Made by a program: the position numbers and the translations under genes. From Clostridiales bacterium (lineage in GTDB: Bacteria; Bacillota; Desulfotomaculia; Desulfotomaculales; VENG01), in the NCBI GenBank assembly GCA_021736985.1, contig JAIPEW010000019.1:1-58645 (forward strand): a stretch of 58,645 nt of DNA, given 5' to 3'. The notes below the pieces were generated by a model, which was given only the letters and a program-made list of their open reading frames with translations, was not told the origin of the DNA and did not search any database. Below are positions 39,453 through 48,039 of this stretch, one piece after another. Positions within the stretch are counted from its first letter, which is position 1; each line of letters opens with the position of its first letter.

Positions 39453-42335
39453 ATGCAAGCCCTGAATGAATTCCTTTCTTTAACTAAACAGCTCGAGACT
39501 AAAAGTGAATACTCCCCCTGTGTGATAGCAGTAGTCGGTTCTTTTAATGCCGGGAAGTCAACTTTAATAAACAAGCTGCTGCAGCAAAATATCTCCCCCG
39601 TTGAAACACTACCGACCACATCTATTCAGATCATTATAAAATACGGGCAAGATTTTACAGCCAGGGCTAAAAATACTAAAAAAACAATTTGTTTTCCGGT
39701 ACCGGAAAAAATGCTTTCTTTTTTAAAAAACAATACAGTATATAATTACAATAATATAGAAATAGCCCTGCCCCATCCTCTGCTGAAAAAATGCACACTT
39801 ATAGACACACCGGGAATAGATTCAACTTCAAATAATAATATTGAATCAGTTTTAAATACTGCCATCAATGCAAATAAAATAATTTACCTTTTTCACCAGA
39901 GGGGAATAGACAAAACTAATAGACAATTTTTAAGTAAACTGAACAACAAAAGAAAACTTAAACAGAAAGACATATCTTTCTGGATAAACTGCAACATGGG
40001 AAAAGTTGACGGTACTTCACTGGATAATACAAAAGAAGCATTACAAAATATCCTCGGGTGGCAGCCTGAAACGTATCTCATAAATACTTTACAAAAAGAT
40101 AGTACAAATATTCTAAGCAAATTTCTAGAGATAAGTATTTCACGTGACCGCGTTAAAGAAATAAGTTCTTGCTACAAAAATATAGACTACAAGTTACCCT
40201 CGCGGCTTAAGAAAAACCTGCAGGTAAAAAGTGACGCGCTTTTTTTAGATTCCTTCTGGCAGGTAAAAAAAGACGCGGAAAAAATACTCCTTGCACGTAA
40301 TATTTTAAATGATTTACCACCAGTTGAAAGCAAAATGAATAAAATGTTAGCTAATAGCCAGGGAAAATACCTGTTCGCAGGTAATGATGCGCAGGGCCCG
40401 GGGCATTATCGCTACAAATCCCCGGGAATACCGGAAATTAAGAACTCAATGTCCCGGCTGGCCAGCAAAATGATGCACGACAGGCAGTTAAAAAAAATAA
40501 TCTCTCCCGGTGAAATTGGTAAATGGATAGGACAATTAAACCGGGAAGAATTCAAGATAACTGCAGTAGGCGGTTTCTCTTCAGGAAAAAGTACATTTTT
40601 TAACGCCATAATGGGAGAAAACATATTACCTGTTGAAAACCGCCCCACTACTGCCTGTATAACATATTTAAGTTACGGGCCCGAGCGAAAAGCTGTTATT
40701 AACCTGCATTCACGTATATCACTTAACCTGTTCAAACATGTAAATACACAGGCTGAAATATGCCTACAGGAAATACAAGCAGTAGAAGAATGGTTAAGTA
40801 CAAACTTACTTGAACAAATATCAATGGATGCAGGCAAAGGAATGCAAAAAACATCTAAAAACGAATTATTAAAAGAAATAAACCGCGTAAAAAAAATCTT
40901 TTCCGCTGGCCTACGCACCGGAAAACTGGATAACAGGCAGGCAGGCAAAATTTTTCAGCCTGTTCCTGCCTGGAAAATTAAGACTGCTGCTCCTATCCAG
41001 AAAGTAACCCTGGCATTTAAAGAAAAAAATCCATTTGAATTGAACCTGGATAATCAGGAGATTAAAAACAAATTTATGTATTTTACAACATCCAGGGAAG
41101 CATTTCGTATCAAAGACATTCATATTACTCATCCTGCTGATTTTTTAAAGCTGGCTACTTTTATTGACACTCCCGGCCTGGACTCCGTTTTTGATCAACA
41201 CGGTGCCCTGGTCACTGATTTTTTACAAAAGAGTGACAGCTACTTGTTTTTCTTAAATGGAAAACACGTGCTTAATCATAATGATTCCAGTTTCTTGCTG
41301 GAAACCTTCAACACGCGCCTGCAAGATTTTTTAAGTACCCGGGATGATGTCACCCGGGAGATCAACAAATTTTACTTTATTATAAATTTTGCCGACGTGC
41401 TTACTCCTCGAGAAAGACAGAAAGTAAAAATCTACGTGCAAAAAGTGCTGTCCAATAACTTTAAACACAATAATGTACATGCATCCAGTTTGCAGGTAAT
41501 TTTACTTTCGCCGCTGCATGTGCTGCAGGGGAAAGATAAGAAAGAATTTAACAAGTTCTTAAATCAAGTACGCTGCAGCATTTGGAATTACCGGGGCAAG
41601 GACTACTTACTAAATCATCTTCGAAAATTAAAAAACATGGTAAAAATACCGGTACAGGATGAAACCGGCCCCAGCACTAATCCTCCTTACAAATTTACTG
41701 CAGCAGATGATTTAATCTCTAAAACCTTGATAATAAAAAATGAAATAAATGATTGCTTTAATAAAGCTGCCGCGCAGATTAACCATTTTAACAAAGCAGA
41801 ACAGTTCAAGAATTACAACCGGGGATATCCAGCTGAGATAGACACAGACACGCTTGTAAAAGATCACTTTACGTGGATTAATTCCTTAAATAATAGATTA
41901 AAACAGCTGTTCATTGATACAAATAACCAAATTTACAAGAAATGTGCAGACTGGCTTTCTACAATAAATATTTCTACGAATCCTAATTGCATACCTCCAC
42001 CATTACCTGAAATAACTGCATCACCGGCTATAACAAAAATGGAAGAGATTTTATCCGAAAATAAAAATTTTTATGGGAAAATAAAAATCAAAGATACGCG
42101 GCTTAAATTCCTAGAAATCCTGGATGAAGAAAAAAACAATCTTGTAAAGGCAGTAGATATGTGGAATTTAGAAACAGTGAAATACCAGAAGAATTTATTA
42201 ACCAATTATACTGCAGCGATAAAAAATAATTTTTATCCTACTTTTTCTTCAGAAGTATTAAGACAAGATGAAAAAGAAGCATTGAATCGCTACCTTTCAG
42301 AATTAAATTCCATAGAAAACATGTTAATAAATTGA
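39453..42335 (+). CDS. Bacterial dynamin-like protein with two tandem GTPase domains
   Basis: 960 residues with two separate dynamin-type GTPase modules. Module 1 has the P-loop GSFNAGKST at residues 29-37 and LIDTPGIDST. Module 2 has GGFSSGKST at about 373-381, TTACITYL and FIDTPGLDSV. Helical stalk-like regions follow each. The tandem layout is like Bacillus DynA, which fuses membranes and tolerates membrane stress and phage. No membrane segment is obvious, so it may associate peripherally. ATG 39453 follows AAAAGGAG. It heads a four-gene cluster with three tiny coiled-coil genes. Confidence 0.88.
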   Translation: MQALNEFLSLTKQLETKSEYSPCVIAVVGSFNAGKSTLINKLLQQNISPVETLPTTSIQIIIKYGQDFTARAKNTKKTICFPVPEKMLSFLKNNTVYNYNNIEIALPHPLLKKCTLIDTPGIDSTSNNNIESVLNTAINANKIIYLFHQRGIDKTNRQFLSKLNNKRKLKQKDISFWINCNMGKVDGTSLDNTKEALQNILGWQPETYLINTLQKDSTNILSKFLEISISRDRVKEISSCYKNIDYKLPSRLKKNLQVKSDALFLDSFWQVKKDAEKILLARNILNDLPPVESKMNKMLANSQGKYLFAGNDAQGPGHYRYKSPGIPEIKNSMSRLASKMMHDRQLKKIISPGEIGKWIGQLNREEFKITAVGGFSSGKSTFFNAIMGENILPVENRPTTACITYLSYGPERKAVINLHSRISLNLFKHVNTQAEICLQEIQAVEEWLSTNLLEQISMDAGKGMQKTSKNELLKEINRVKKIFSAGLRTGKLDNRQAGKIFQPVPAWKIKTAAPIQKVTLAFKEKNPFELNLDNQEIKNKFMYFTTSREAFRIKDIHITHPADFLKLATFIDTPGLDSVFDQHGALVTDFLQKSDSYLFFLNGKHVLNHNDSSFLLETFNTRLQDFLSTRDDVTREINKFYFIINFADVLTPRERQKVKIYVQKVLSNNFKHNNVHASSLQVILLSPLHVLQGKDKKEFNKFLNQVRCSIWNYRGKDYLLNHLRKLKNMVKIPVQDETGPSTNPPYKFTAADDLISKTLIIKNEINDCFNKAAAQINHFNKAEQFKNYNRGYPAEIDTDTLVKDHFTWINSLNNRLKQLFIDTNNQIYKKCADWLSTINISTNPNCIPPPLPEITASPAITKMEEILSENKNFYGKIKIKDTRLKFLEILDEEKNNLVKAVDMWNLETVKYQKNLLTNYTAAIKNNFYPTFSSEVLRQDEKEALNRYLSELNSIENMLIN

Positions 42336-42367
42336 TATATCAGTAATTCACAAGGAGGGATATAATT

Positions 42368-42562
42368 TTGGAGAATGCCAGGGCACTTGATGAAAGACTG
42401 CGACGCATTATCAAAGAAATCAGCAGCAGTACAGGGAGTGAGATAAAAAAAGACTTGTTTAGTGAGTTAACTTCAAGCATGGAGAAAACATATAAGGAAC
42501 AGGCTGAAATACAAGCGCAGAACACCCTTCGGACCCTGCGCCAGGTAATAAAAAAAGTTTAA
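42368..42562 (+). CDS. Small helical protein 1 of the dynamin operon
   Basis: 64 residues, entirely charged helix with no membrane segment. The core RLRRIIKEISSSTGSEIKKD is followed by a second amphipathic helix rich in Glu and Gln. TTG start with AGGAGGG upstream. It lies 32 bases after the dynamin-like gene, in the same operon. I recognise no family; a direct role with the dynamin-like protein is inferred from position. Confidence 0.65.
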   Translation: MENARALDERLRRIIKEISSSTGSEIKKDLFSELTSSMEKTYKEQAEIQAQNTLRTLRQVIKKV

Positions 42563-42579
42563 AAAGGGAGGACTAATTA

Positions 42580-42864
42580 ATGATACCACAAAAAGAAAAT
42601 ACAAAAGAAAGTACTCAAGATATACTCCTGGAGATTGTACAAGGTATAAAAGAAAAATTCATTCTGCCGCTAGCAAATGAAAACAAAAGAATATATTCTA
42701 CCCTGGAAAAATTTCAAAACGAAGAAAAAAAAGAGATGGAAGAACTAAAAAAAAGGATAGAAAACATGGAAAGAAAAGTTGAAAATAATCCCGCTACTGT
42801 ACTATCAGCAATAAGAGATGCAATCAACCAGAGTCACGGGGGTAATAACGATGGCTCAAGCTGA
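42580..42864 (+). CDS. Small coiled-coil protein 2 of the dynamin operon
   Basis: 94 residues. A helical N-terminus (DILLEIVQGIKEKFILPLAN) is followed by a strongly charged coiled coil (about 40-70) and a polar tail ending in Gly/Asn/Ser. AAAGGGAGG lies upstream of the ATG. Its I-L-P-x-x-N-E-N-K-R-I-Y segment resembles the next protein's V-I-P-S-E-K-R-F, suggesting the two are related by duplication. It overlaps the next gene by 14 bases. Confidence 0.65.
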   Translation: MIPQKENTKESTQDILLEIVQGIKEKFILPLANENKRIYSTLEKFQNEEKKEMEELKKRIENMERKVENNPATVLSAIRDAINQSHGGNNDGSS

Positions 42865-43108
42865 TAATATTGAGTCAATAATAAGTTCCCTGGCCGCATC
42901 TATAAACCAGAACCTGGTTATACCTTCAGAAAAAAGATTTAAAGAAATCGACAACCAGGCACAGCATACAGAAAAAAAAATTTATAGTTATTTAAATGAA
43001 ATTGAAAGCAGCCTGGATGAATTGCGGACAGCCCATAAAAGGCTGGGAATATTGTGCATTTGTTTGAGCATTGCCTTCATAGTAAATATTATTGTACAGT
43101 TACTCTGA
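42851..43108 (+). CDS. Small coiled-coil protein 3 with C-terminal membrane anchor
   Basis: 85 residues: soluble coiled-coil part (about 10-65), then a single C-terminal membrane segment (LGILCICLSIAFIVNIIVQL), a tail-anchor layout. ATG 42851 follows GGGGGT and lies inside the previous gene's end, pointing to translational coupling. It could be the membrane receptor that recruits the soluble dynamin-like GTPase. That role is inference. Confidence 0.68.
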   Translation: MAQADNIESIISSLAASINQNLVIPSEKRFKEIDNQAQHTEKKIYSYLNEIESSLDELRTAHKRLGILCICLSIAFIVNIIVQLL

Positions 43109-43110
43109 TT

Positions 43111-43170
43111 AAACTCCCACGAGCCTATGACTCACAACGAGGTATGAAAACTTTTTCAGCAACCTGGTAA
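43111..43170 (+). repeat. Dispersed intergenic repeat, type A (left-hand part), joined to a type B copy
   Basis: CCCACGAGCCTATGACTCAC and AACGAGGTATGAAAACTTTT match the left end of the type A element. The sequence then passes straight into a type B element at 43174. Confidence 0.75.
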
Positions 43171-43173
43171 ATA

Positions 43174-43283
43174 CCGGTGGTACTCAGAGCGGGCATACGG
43201 AGACACATTCAAAGAGCGAATGAGGCCGGTTGAGCTCGGACAATTTTATGTGCCGGAGTCGGGAGCAGAGAGTACCACCGGCC
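43174..43283 (-). repeat. Dispersed intergenic repeat, type B (short complete copy)
   Basis: Inverted ends CCGGTGGTACT (43174-43184) and AGTACCACCGG (43271-43281). The right half (GAGCTCGGACAATTTTATGT, CGGGAGCAGAGAGTACCACC) is the reverse of the 17745 copy. The outer flank (GCAAAAACAAAGTTTT) is also shared. The two complete copies differ in length, 110 versus 175 bases, by internal sequence. Confidence 0.82.
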
Positions 43284-43314
43284 TAGCAAAAACAAAGTTT
43301 TGGAATTAACTTCT

Positions 43315-43346
43315 AATAAGTAAAGGTGGTACCACCTTTACTTATT
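43315..43346. terminator. Perfect 32-base palindrome at the HAD gene stop
   Basis: AATAAGTAAAGGTGGT and ACCACCTTTACTTATT are perfect 16-base arms. On the minus strand the stop codon TAA of the phosphatase gene lies inside the first arm. The arms share AATAAGTAAA with the palindrome at 38576-38624. It probably terminates the leftward gene, although T tracts are short. Confidence 0.65.
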
Positions 43347-44094
43347 CTATAGTTATATCTGCCACTGAATCTAATACGACATCTGCCTCAGATGACAGCT
43401 GTTCTTTACCGCACACCCCGGTAAGTACGCCCAGTGACGCAATAGTACCGGCATTTTTCCCCATGCATACATCTGTAATATTGTCTCCCACAATAATTGT
43501 TTCCCGCGGGCTAACTTGCATCAATTCACAGGCAAACAGAGCCATATCAGGTGCCGGCTTAGTTTCTTTAACCCGATCAGCACCAACTACAACATCAAAA
43601 TATGTAGAAATCCCCAGAGAAATCAATGCATCATCTGCCCGGCGGGTTACATCTGCCGTTACTACACCCATTTTAACATTTTTATCTTTTAATCTTTTTA
43701 AAACATCTGCCAATCCCGGTACGGGGTGAGTCATTGACGCCCAGTCTAGTTCAGCTTCTGAAGCCAGGACTGTATTAATAAAGGTTTGCCTGATCTCTTC
43801 AAATTCTCCGCCATACCTGCATAAATAAGCTGCAGTAGAATCCTTCACCTTTTCCATTCTGCCTGATGCCATGTCACCGTTGGGATCTATCCATTTGTCC
43901 TGTAAATTCACCCCTACTGCATGTTCAAGTTCTTTAAATACGCCCTGGTTTAATTCATATCTATTGATTAAAGAATTGAAAACATAATCCAACCAGTTCA
44001 ACCACATACCTTTAAAATCAATTAAAGTACCGTCCTTATCAAAAAGAACAGCTCGGCAACCAGTATAATAATTTCCCCCACATAGTAATTTCAT
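43342..44094 (-). CDS. HAD-family phosphatase (phosphoglycolate-phosphatase-like)
   Basis: 250 residues. Motif I is FDKDGTLIDF at 18-27. Motif II is the VVTADVT region at about 146-152. Motif III/IV is KPAPDMALFA followed by IIVGDNITDVCMGKNAG. The helical cap (about 30-110) is of the Gph type. It hydrolyses a small phosphorylated metabolite, not identifiable here. Single gene with its own promoter region. Confidence 0.88.
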   Translation of the reverse strand: MKLLCGGNYYTGCRAVLFDKDGTLIDFKGMWLNWLDYVFNSLINRYELNQGVFKELEHAVGVNLQDKWIDPNGDMASGRMEKVKDSTAAYLCRYGGEFEEIRQTFINTVLASEAELDWASMTHPVPGLADVLKRLKDKNVKMGVVTADVTRRADDALISLGISTYFDVVVGADRVKETKPAPDMALFACELMQVSPRETIIVGDNITDVCMGKNAGTIASLGVLTGVCGKEQLSSEADVVLDSVADITIE

Positions 44095-44264
44095 ATAATC
44101 CCCCCTTCAAGTAAGTTAACACACATGTCAAATAAATAAAATTCATATTCCCCCGGCAGAAGTATAACTTAAGGCAGACAGGAATACTCTTTTAAGGCTC
44201 GTTTGAGCAATATCTATTATTTTATTTATAAACCGGTCTTCTGAAGTAATTATTAAACGAACAT

Positions 44265-44305
44265 AAAAATAGACCTTCACATATATTATGCGAAGGTCTA
44301 TTTTT
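44265..44305 (-). terminator. Terminator of the acyl-CoA synthetase gene
   Basis: AAAAATAGACCTTC and GAAGGTCTATTTTT form a perfect 14-base stem with a 13-base loop, 24 bases after the stop. A and T tracts make it effective in both directions. Confidence 0.85.
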
Positions 44306-44328
44306 AATTATATAAAGAACCAGTGAAA

Positions 44329-46431
44329 TTATTCTAGTGAAATTTTCACATCAAGAGCAGATACACCATCGGTATATGCAAATATCGGGTTTACATCCAT
44401 TTCCTTAATTTCGGAGAAATCTCTTACCAGACATGCTACACGATAAATAGTGTCTACCAGTGCTTCCATATCTGCGGGAGGATCACCGCGGTAACCTTTA
44501 AGCAGTTTGTAGCACTTTGTCTCTTGAATCATTTCTCTTATTTCTTTATTGTTAATACCCATAGCCAACCTGAAAGAAACATCCTTGATCAAGTTTACAT
44601 ATATTCCACCCATTCCGAAAGCAATCATGGGACCAAACTGGGCATCCTTGGTCATACCGATTATTAACTCAGTACCCTTGGGCATCATACTTTGTACTTC
44701 TACACCGCTTACCGGTGTATCAGGTAGAGCTTTCTTTACATTATCCATTATTTCATTATAGCCCTGCTTTACTTCTTCTGCTGAATTCAGACCAACTTTA
44801 ACTCCTCCCACATCAGTCTTGTGCATTATATCAGGAGAAGCGATTTTAAGTACTACGGGATATCCAAGCTTATCCCCGGCAGCAGCAGCTTCATCTGCTG
44901 TTGTAGTCAATGAAATTTTAGCAGCAGGAATTCCATAAGCTTCTGCTACAGCAGAAGTTTCACTTCCCAGGAGAACCTTGCGATTATCCTGTTTTACATT
45001 GTTGAATATATCCTTAACTGCATCTTTATTTACCTGAACAGGTACCTCTTTTTCTTCGTTCAATAGATTTTCCTTGTACTTGCTGTATTGTACCATACCT
45101 CTTATAGAATTAACTGCAGGCTCGGGGAAAGTATAAGTCGGGATACCTGCATTTGAAAGCATGTTAAATGCATCTCCGAGACTTTCGCCACCCAGCATAG
45201 CAGCAAAGTAAGCTATTTTAGGATTCTTTTGTTTTACATCTATCAAAGCTTGTGATGTTTTTTCAAACTCGGTTACTGCTGTAGGGCACATGAGATTGAT
45301 AACACTGTGCACGTTAGGATCTGCACTGACACTCTTCAGCGCATAATCAAAGCGATCAGCCTTGGCGTCACCCATAACATCAACCGGGTTATTCAAGCCA
45401 GCCTCGGGAGGCATGTTATTTTTCAGGTCTTCGCTGGTCTTATCTTCAAAACGTGCAACTGTCAACCCGTTACCTTCCACATGGTCTGTAGTGATAATGC
45501 CAGGACCTCCGGAGTTAGTAACAATAGCTACCTTATCACCCTCGGGAAGCGGAGAATTCGAGAATGCAATAGCTAAATCAAAAAGCTCGGTCATGCTGTT
45601 AGCACGGATAATACCACACTGTTTAAATGCAGTATCATAAGCAAGATCGCTGCCGGCAAGGGCCCCGGTATGAGAAGATGCAGCCTGGGCACCGGCCTGG
45701 CTGACACCGGACTTAACCAGAACAACAGGCTTTTTCTTAACTGCCTCTTTAGCAACTTTAAAGAAACGCTCACCATCTGTTATATCTTCAATATAGCAAA
45801 TTATAACATTAGTATCAGGATCATCAGCAGCTTCTTCTATAAAATCAATTTCAGAAAGGCTGCCCTTGTTTCCCAGGCTTACCATTTTGGAAAAGCCAAG
45901 GCCTACAGATAAACTCCAGTCTAGAATAGCAATACTCATAGCACCACTTTGAGACAAAAATGCAATATTCCCCTTGTTGGGATAAGCTCCCGAGAATGAA
46001 GCATTCAAAGGGGTGTGAGTATCCATAACACCTACGCAGTTAGGTCCTACCATGTTCATGCCGTACTGGCTACATATAGAAGTTAATCTATTTTCCAATT
46101 CCTTGCCTTCATCACCAATTTCCTTAAAACCTGCAGTTACAACTACCAGATTTTTAACACCGGCTTTACCGCAATCTTCAGCAGCATCACAAGCCGCACG
46201 TGCAGGAACAGAAACTATAGCCAGGTCAACTTGATCAGGAACCTCACTTACAGAAGGATATCCAGTTAATCCTTCAATTTCTTTGTCCTTTGGATTAATG
46301 GGATAAATCTTACCTTGATAACCACTATCCAACAAGTTGCGTATAATTGAATAGCCAATCTTGCCAGGTTTCTTAGACGCCCCTACTACTGCCACAGCCG
46401 AGGGCTTAAACATACTTTCTAATCCAGCCAT
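44329..46431 (-). CDS. ADP-forming acyl-CoA (acetyl-CoA) synthetase, fused subunits
   Basis: 700 residues. The N-terminal CoA-binding domain has AVAVVGASKKPGKIGYSIIR at about 12-31. A succinyl-CoA-ligase-like region carries the phosphohistidine loop SHTGALAGSD. The C-terminal ATP-grasp domain has VVLKIASPDIMHKTDVGGVK near 545. These enzymes convert acyl-CoA, ADP and phosphate to the acid, CoA and ATP, conserving energy in anaerobes. Subunits alpha and beta are fused in the usual order. Substrate range is not readable. Confidence 0.92.
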   Translation of the reverse strand: MAGLESMFKPSAVAVVGASKKPGKIGYSIIRNLLDSGYQGKIYPINPKDKEIEGLTGYPSVSEVPDQVDLAIVSVPARAACDAAEDCGKAGVKNLVVVTAGFKEIGDEGKELENRLTSICSQYGMNMVGPNCVGVMDTHTPLNASFSGAYPNKGNIAFLSQSGAMSIAILDWSLSVGLGFSKMVSLGNKGSLSEIDFIEEAADDPDTNVIICYIEDITDGERFFKVAKEAVKKKPVVLVKSGVSQAGAQAASSHTGALAGSDLAYDTAFKQCGIIRANSMTELFDLAIAFSNSPLPEGDKVAIVTNSGGPGIITTDHVEGNGLTVARFEDKTSEDLKNNMPPEAGLNNPVDVMGDAKADRFDYALKSVSADPNVHSVINLMCPTAVTEFEKTSQALIDVKQKNPKIAYFAAMLGGESLGDAFNMLSNAGIPTYTFPEPAVNSIRGMVQYSKYKENLLNEEKEVPVQVNKDAVKDIFNNVKQDNRKVLLGSETSAVAEAYGIPAAKISLTTTADEAAAAGDKLGYPVVLKIASPDIMHKTDVGGVKVGLNSAEEVKQGYNEIMDNVKKALPDTPVSGVEVQSMMPKGTELIIGMTKDAQFGPMIAFGMGGIYVNLIKDVSFRLAMGINNKEIREMIQETKCYKLLKGYRGDPPADMEALVDTIYRVACLVRDFSEIKEMDVNPIFAYTDGVSALDVKISLE

Positions 46432-46568
46432 TCTTTCACCCCTTATATTTAAAGATTACTTATTTACTTAACTTATTATAGGTATAATTAGAAAAATAGT
46501 AAATAAATTAATTAAAAGTCATCCAATTAGCAATTATAGAAATCTTTTACACTTTTCAGATTTTTTTA

Positions 46569-46597
46569 AAAATAACACAAATTAAACACTTTGTCAA
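46569..46597 (-). promoter_or_regulatory. Candidate promoter of the acyl-CoA synthetase gene
   Basis: On the minus strand TTGACA (46597-46592), a 17-base spacer and TATTTT (46574-46569), about 140 bases before the start. The long untranslated part is AT-rich with no clear structure. Confidence 0.5.
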
Positions 46598-46679
46598 TAT
46601 AAATATATTATACTTAATCCCGTCATGCAGGAATTAGAGTCACTTTATAATCCTTAAAAATAACATATATATTTTAAAT

Positions 46680-46880
46680 TTATACTTTTTTAGGAATTAT
46701 AAGCCACGCTATAATATATACCAGTATGCCGGGAAAGGCTGCTGAAAAAATCGATATTAAAATATAAGAAAGCCTGATCACAGCAGGGCTTATACCAAAA
46801 TATTCTCCTATGCCGCCGCAAACTCCTCCCAGCATACAGTTATGGCTGGAACGCGCAAACCTTTTTATTTGTCTTGCCAT
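46680..46880 (-). CDS. PspC-domain membrane protein
   Basis: 66 residues, just the PspC domain: GVCGGIGEYFGISPAVIRL at about 19-37 and a membrane segment ending VYIIAWLIIPKK. Such proteins sense or protect membrane integrity, though stand-alone Gram-positive members are poorly known. ATG follows AGGAGG. It lies 37 bases after the rhomboid gene, so the two form an operon. Confidence 0.9.
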   Translation of the reverse strand: MARQIKRFARSSHNCMLGGVCGGIGEYFGISPAVIRLSYILISIFSAAFPGILVYIIAWLIIPKKV

Positions 46881-46917
46881 GAAGAAACCTCCTGTTTATA
46901 CCTTGTAATTTCACTAA

Positions 46918-47604
46918 TTATGTTAATGCCTTCTGCCGCTGCGAAGAAAGACCCAGCAGCTTTACAATAAGCGCACCGGCCATAAATCCTCCTATATGTG
47001 CCCACCAGGCCACCGTACCTGCCGTACCACCCAGGGATGCTACCCCGCTGAACAGCTGCATCAAAAACCATATAGCTATAAATATTACTGCAGGCACTTC
47101 TAACACCGTAAGGAAAAAAAATATTGGTACCAGTGATAATATCCTGGAACGGGGGAAAAGCAAAAAGTAACCTCCCAGCACTCCGGCTATTGCCCCGCTT
47201 GCACCAATAACAGGTACAGTAGAAGCAGGGTTAATTATTACATGTGCTAAACCGGCAATAATTCCCGTCCCGAGGTAAAAAAATAAAAAATTAAAATGGC
47301 CCAGGCGATCTTCTATATTATCACCAAAAATCCACAAATACAGCATGTTGCTTATTATATGAAGCCAACCCCCGTGCATAAACATAGATGTAAAAAAAGG
47401 TATTACTGCAGGCAGGAGAGATAAGTTCACAAACAATGAATTTAATGTTTCTGCGGGAACTATTCCAAAAATATAAAAGAGCTGGTTCAGCTGGTATCTC
47501 TGCAGGGTAAGCTGTAATAAAAAAATTATAACATTTATAATAATAATTGATACACTTACTACAGGAAAAGATTTCGGGCGTACACTATCCCGAAGCGGTA
47601 TCAA
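46918..47604 (-). CDS. Rhomboid-family intramembrane serine protease
   Basis: 228 residues, six or more membrane segments. MFMHGGWLHIISNMLYLW forms the first catalytic block. The active Ser is in GASGAIAGV (about 136) and the catalytic His in WWAHIGGF (about 203). It cleaves membrane proteins within the bilayer. The start was set to TTG 47604 (protein beginning M-I-P-L-R-D, as usual for the family), eight bases after AAAGGGGG. The frame extends upstream to 47658 without a better signal. Confidence 0.88.
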   Translation of the reverse strand: MIPLRDSVRPKSFPVVSVSIIIINVIIFLLQLTLQRYQLNQLFYIFGIVPAETLNSLFVNLSLLPAVIPFFTSMFMHGGWLHIISNMLYLWIFGDNIEDRLGHFNFLFFYLGTGIIAGLAHVIINPASTVPVIGASGAIAGVLGGYFLLFPRSRILSLVPIFFFLTVLEVPAVIFIAIWFLMQLFSGVASLGGTAGTVAWWAHIGGFMAGALIVKLLGLSSQRQKALT

Positions 47605-47686
47605 AGTCACCGCCCCCTTTGATTTTAAAAAATAAAACCTGAATAGTAGTTTAGCCATATACTAGCAAGATTATTATATCCTTTTA

Positions 47687-47740
47687 TTGAGCTCAGACAA
47701 TTTTATGTGCCGGAGTAGGAAGCGGAGAGTACTACCGGCC
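47687..47740 (-). repeat. Dispersed intergenic repeat, type B (half copy)
   Basis: TTGAGCTCAGACAATTTTAT through GAGAGTACTACCGGCC is the same end as in the copies at 17745 and 43174, followed by the shared flank TGGCACAAACAAAGTTTTCT. The other inverted end is missing, so this is a truncated copy. It stands 22 bases before a full type A copy. Confidence 0.78.
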
Positions 47741-47762
47741 TGGCACAAACAAAGTTTTCTGC

Positions 47763-47950
47763 TTAAACCCCCACGAGCTTTTTGCTCACAACAGAGAATG
47801 AAAACTTTTTTTGACAGCCAGGTGAGTGCCGGGGCAAAGGGCAGAGGTGTCACACTTCCCGCCTCCCACATCACACTTCGCAAATGACGGGCTATGCAGC
47901 GCACCCAGACTCCGCTACCTTCCGGAAATCCACCGGCCCTGGTCATAGTT
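47763..47950 (+). repeat. Dispersed intergenic repeat, type A (longest copy)
   Basis: The reference copy for this family: CACGAGCTTTTTGCTCACAA, AGTGCCGGGGCAAAGGGCAG, TCACACTTCGCAAATGACGG, CAGCGCACCCAGACTCCGCT, CCTTCCGGAAATCCACCGGC. It ends with CCTGGTCATAGTTTT. Near-identical right half at 50545-50655 and, inverted, at 20813-20900. No protein is encoded. Confidence 0.85.
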
Positions 47951-47985
47951 TTTACGTAGTTTTCGAATTAAAACTTTAATGTAAT

Positions 47986-48031
47986 AAAAAGAGAGATCGG
48001 CATCTATAATTAATGTCCATCCCTCTTTTTT
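47986..48031 (-). terminator. Terminator of hisG
   Basis: On the minus strand AAAAAGAGGGAT and ATCTCTCTTTTT can pair with a 21-base loop (one G-T), followed by ATT, about nine bases after the stop. Confidence 0.7.
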
Positions 48032-48039
48032 ATAGAAAA

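Noticed and set aside
47674-47946. 90-residue frame in the rhomboid-hisG gap
   Set aside because: It is a translation of the A and B repeats and is shared in pieces with other intergenic copies.
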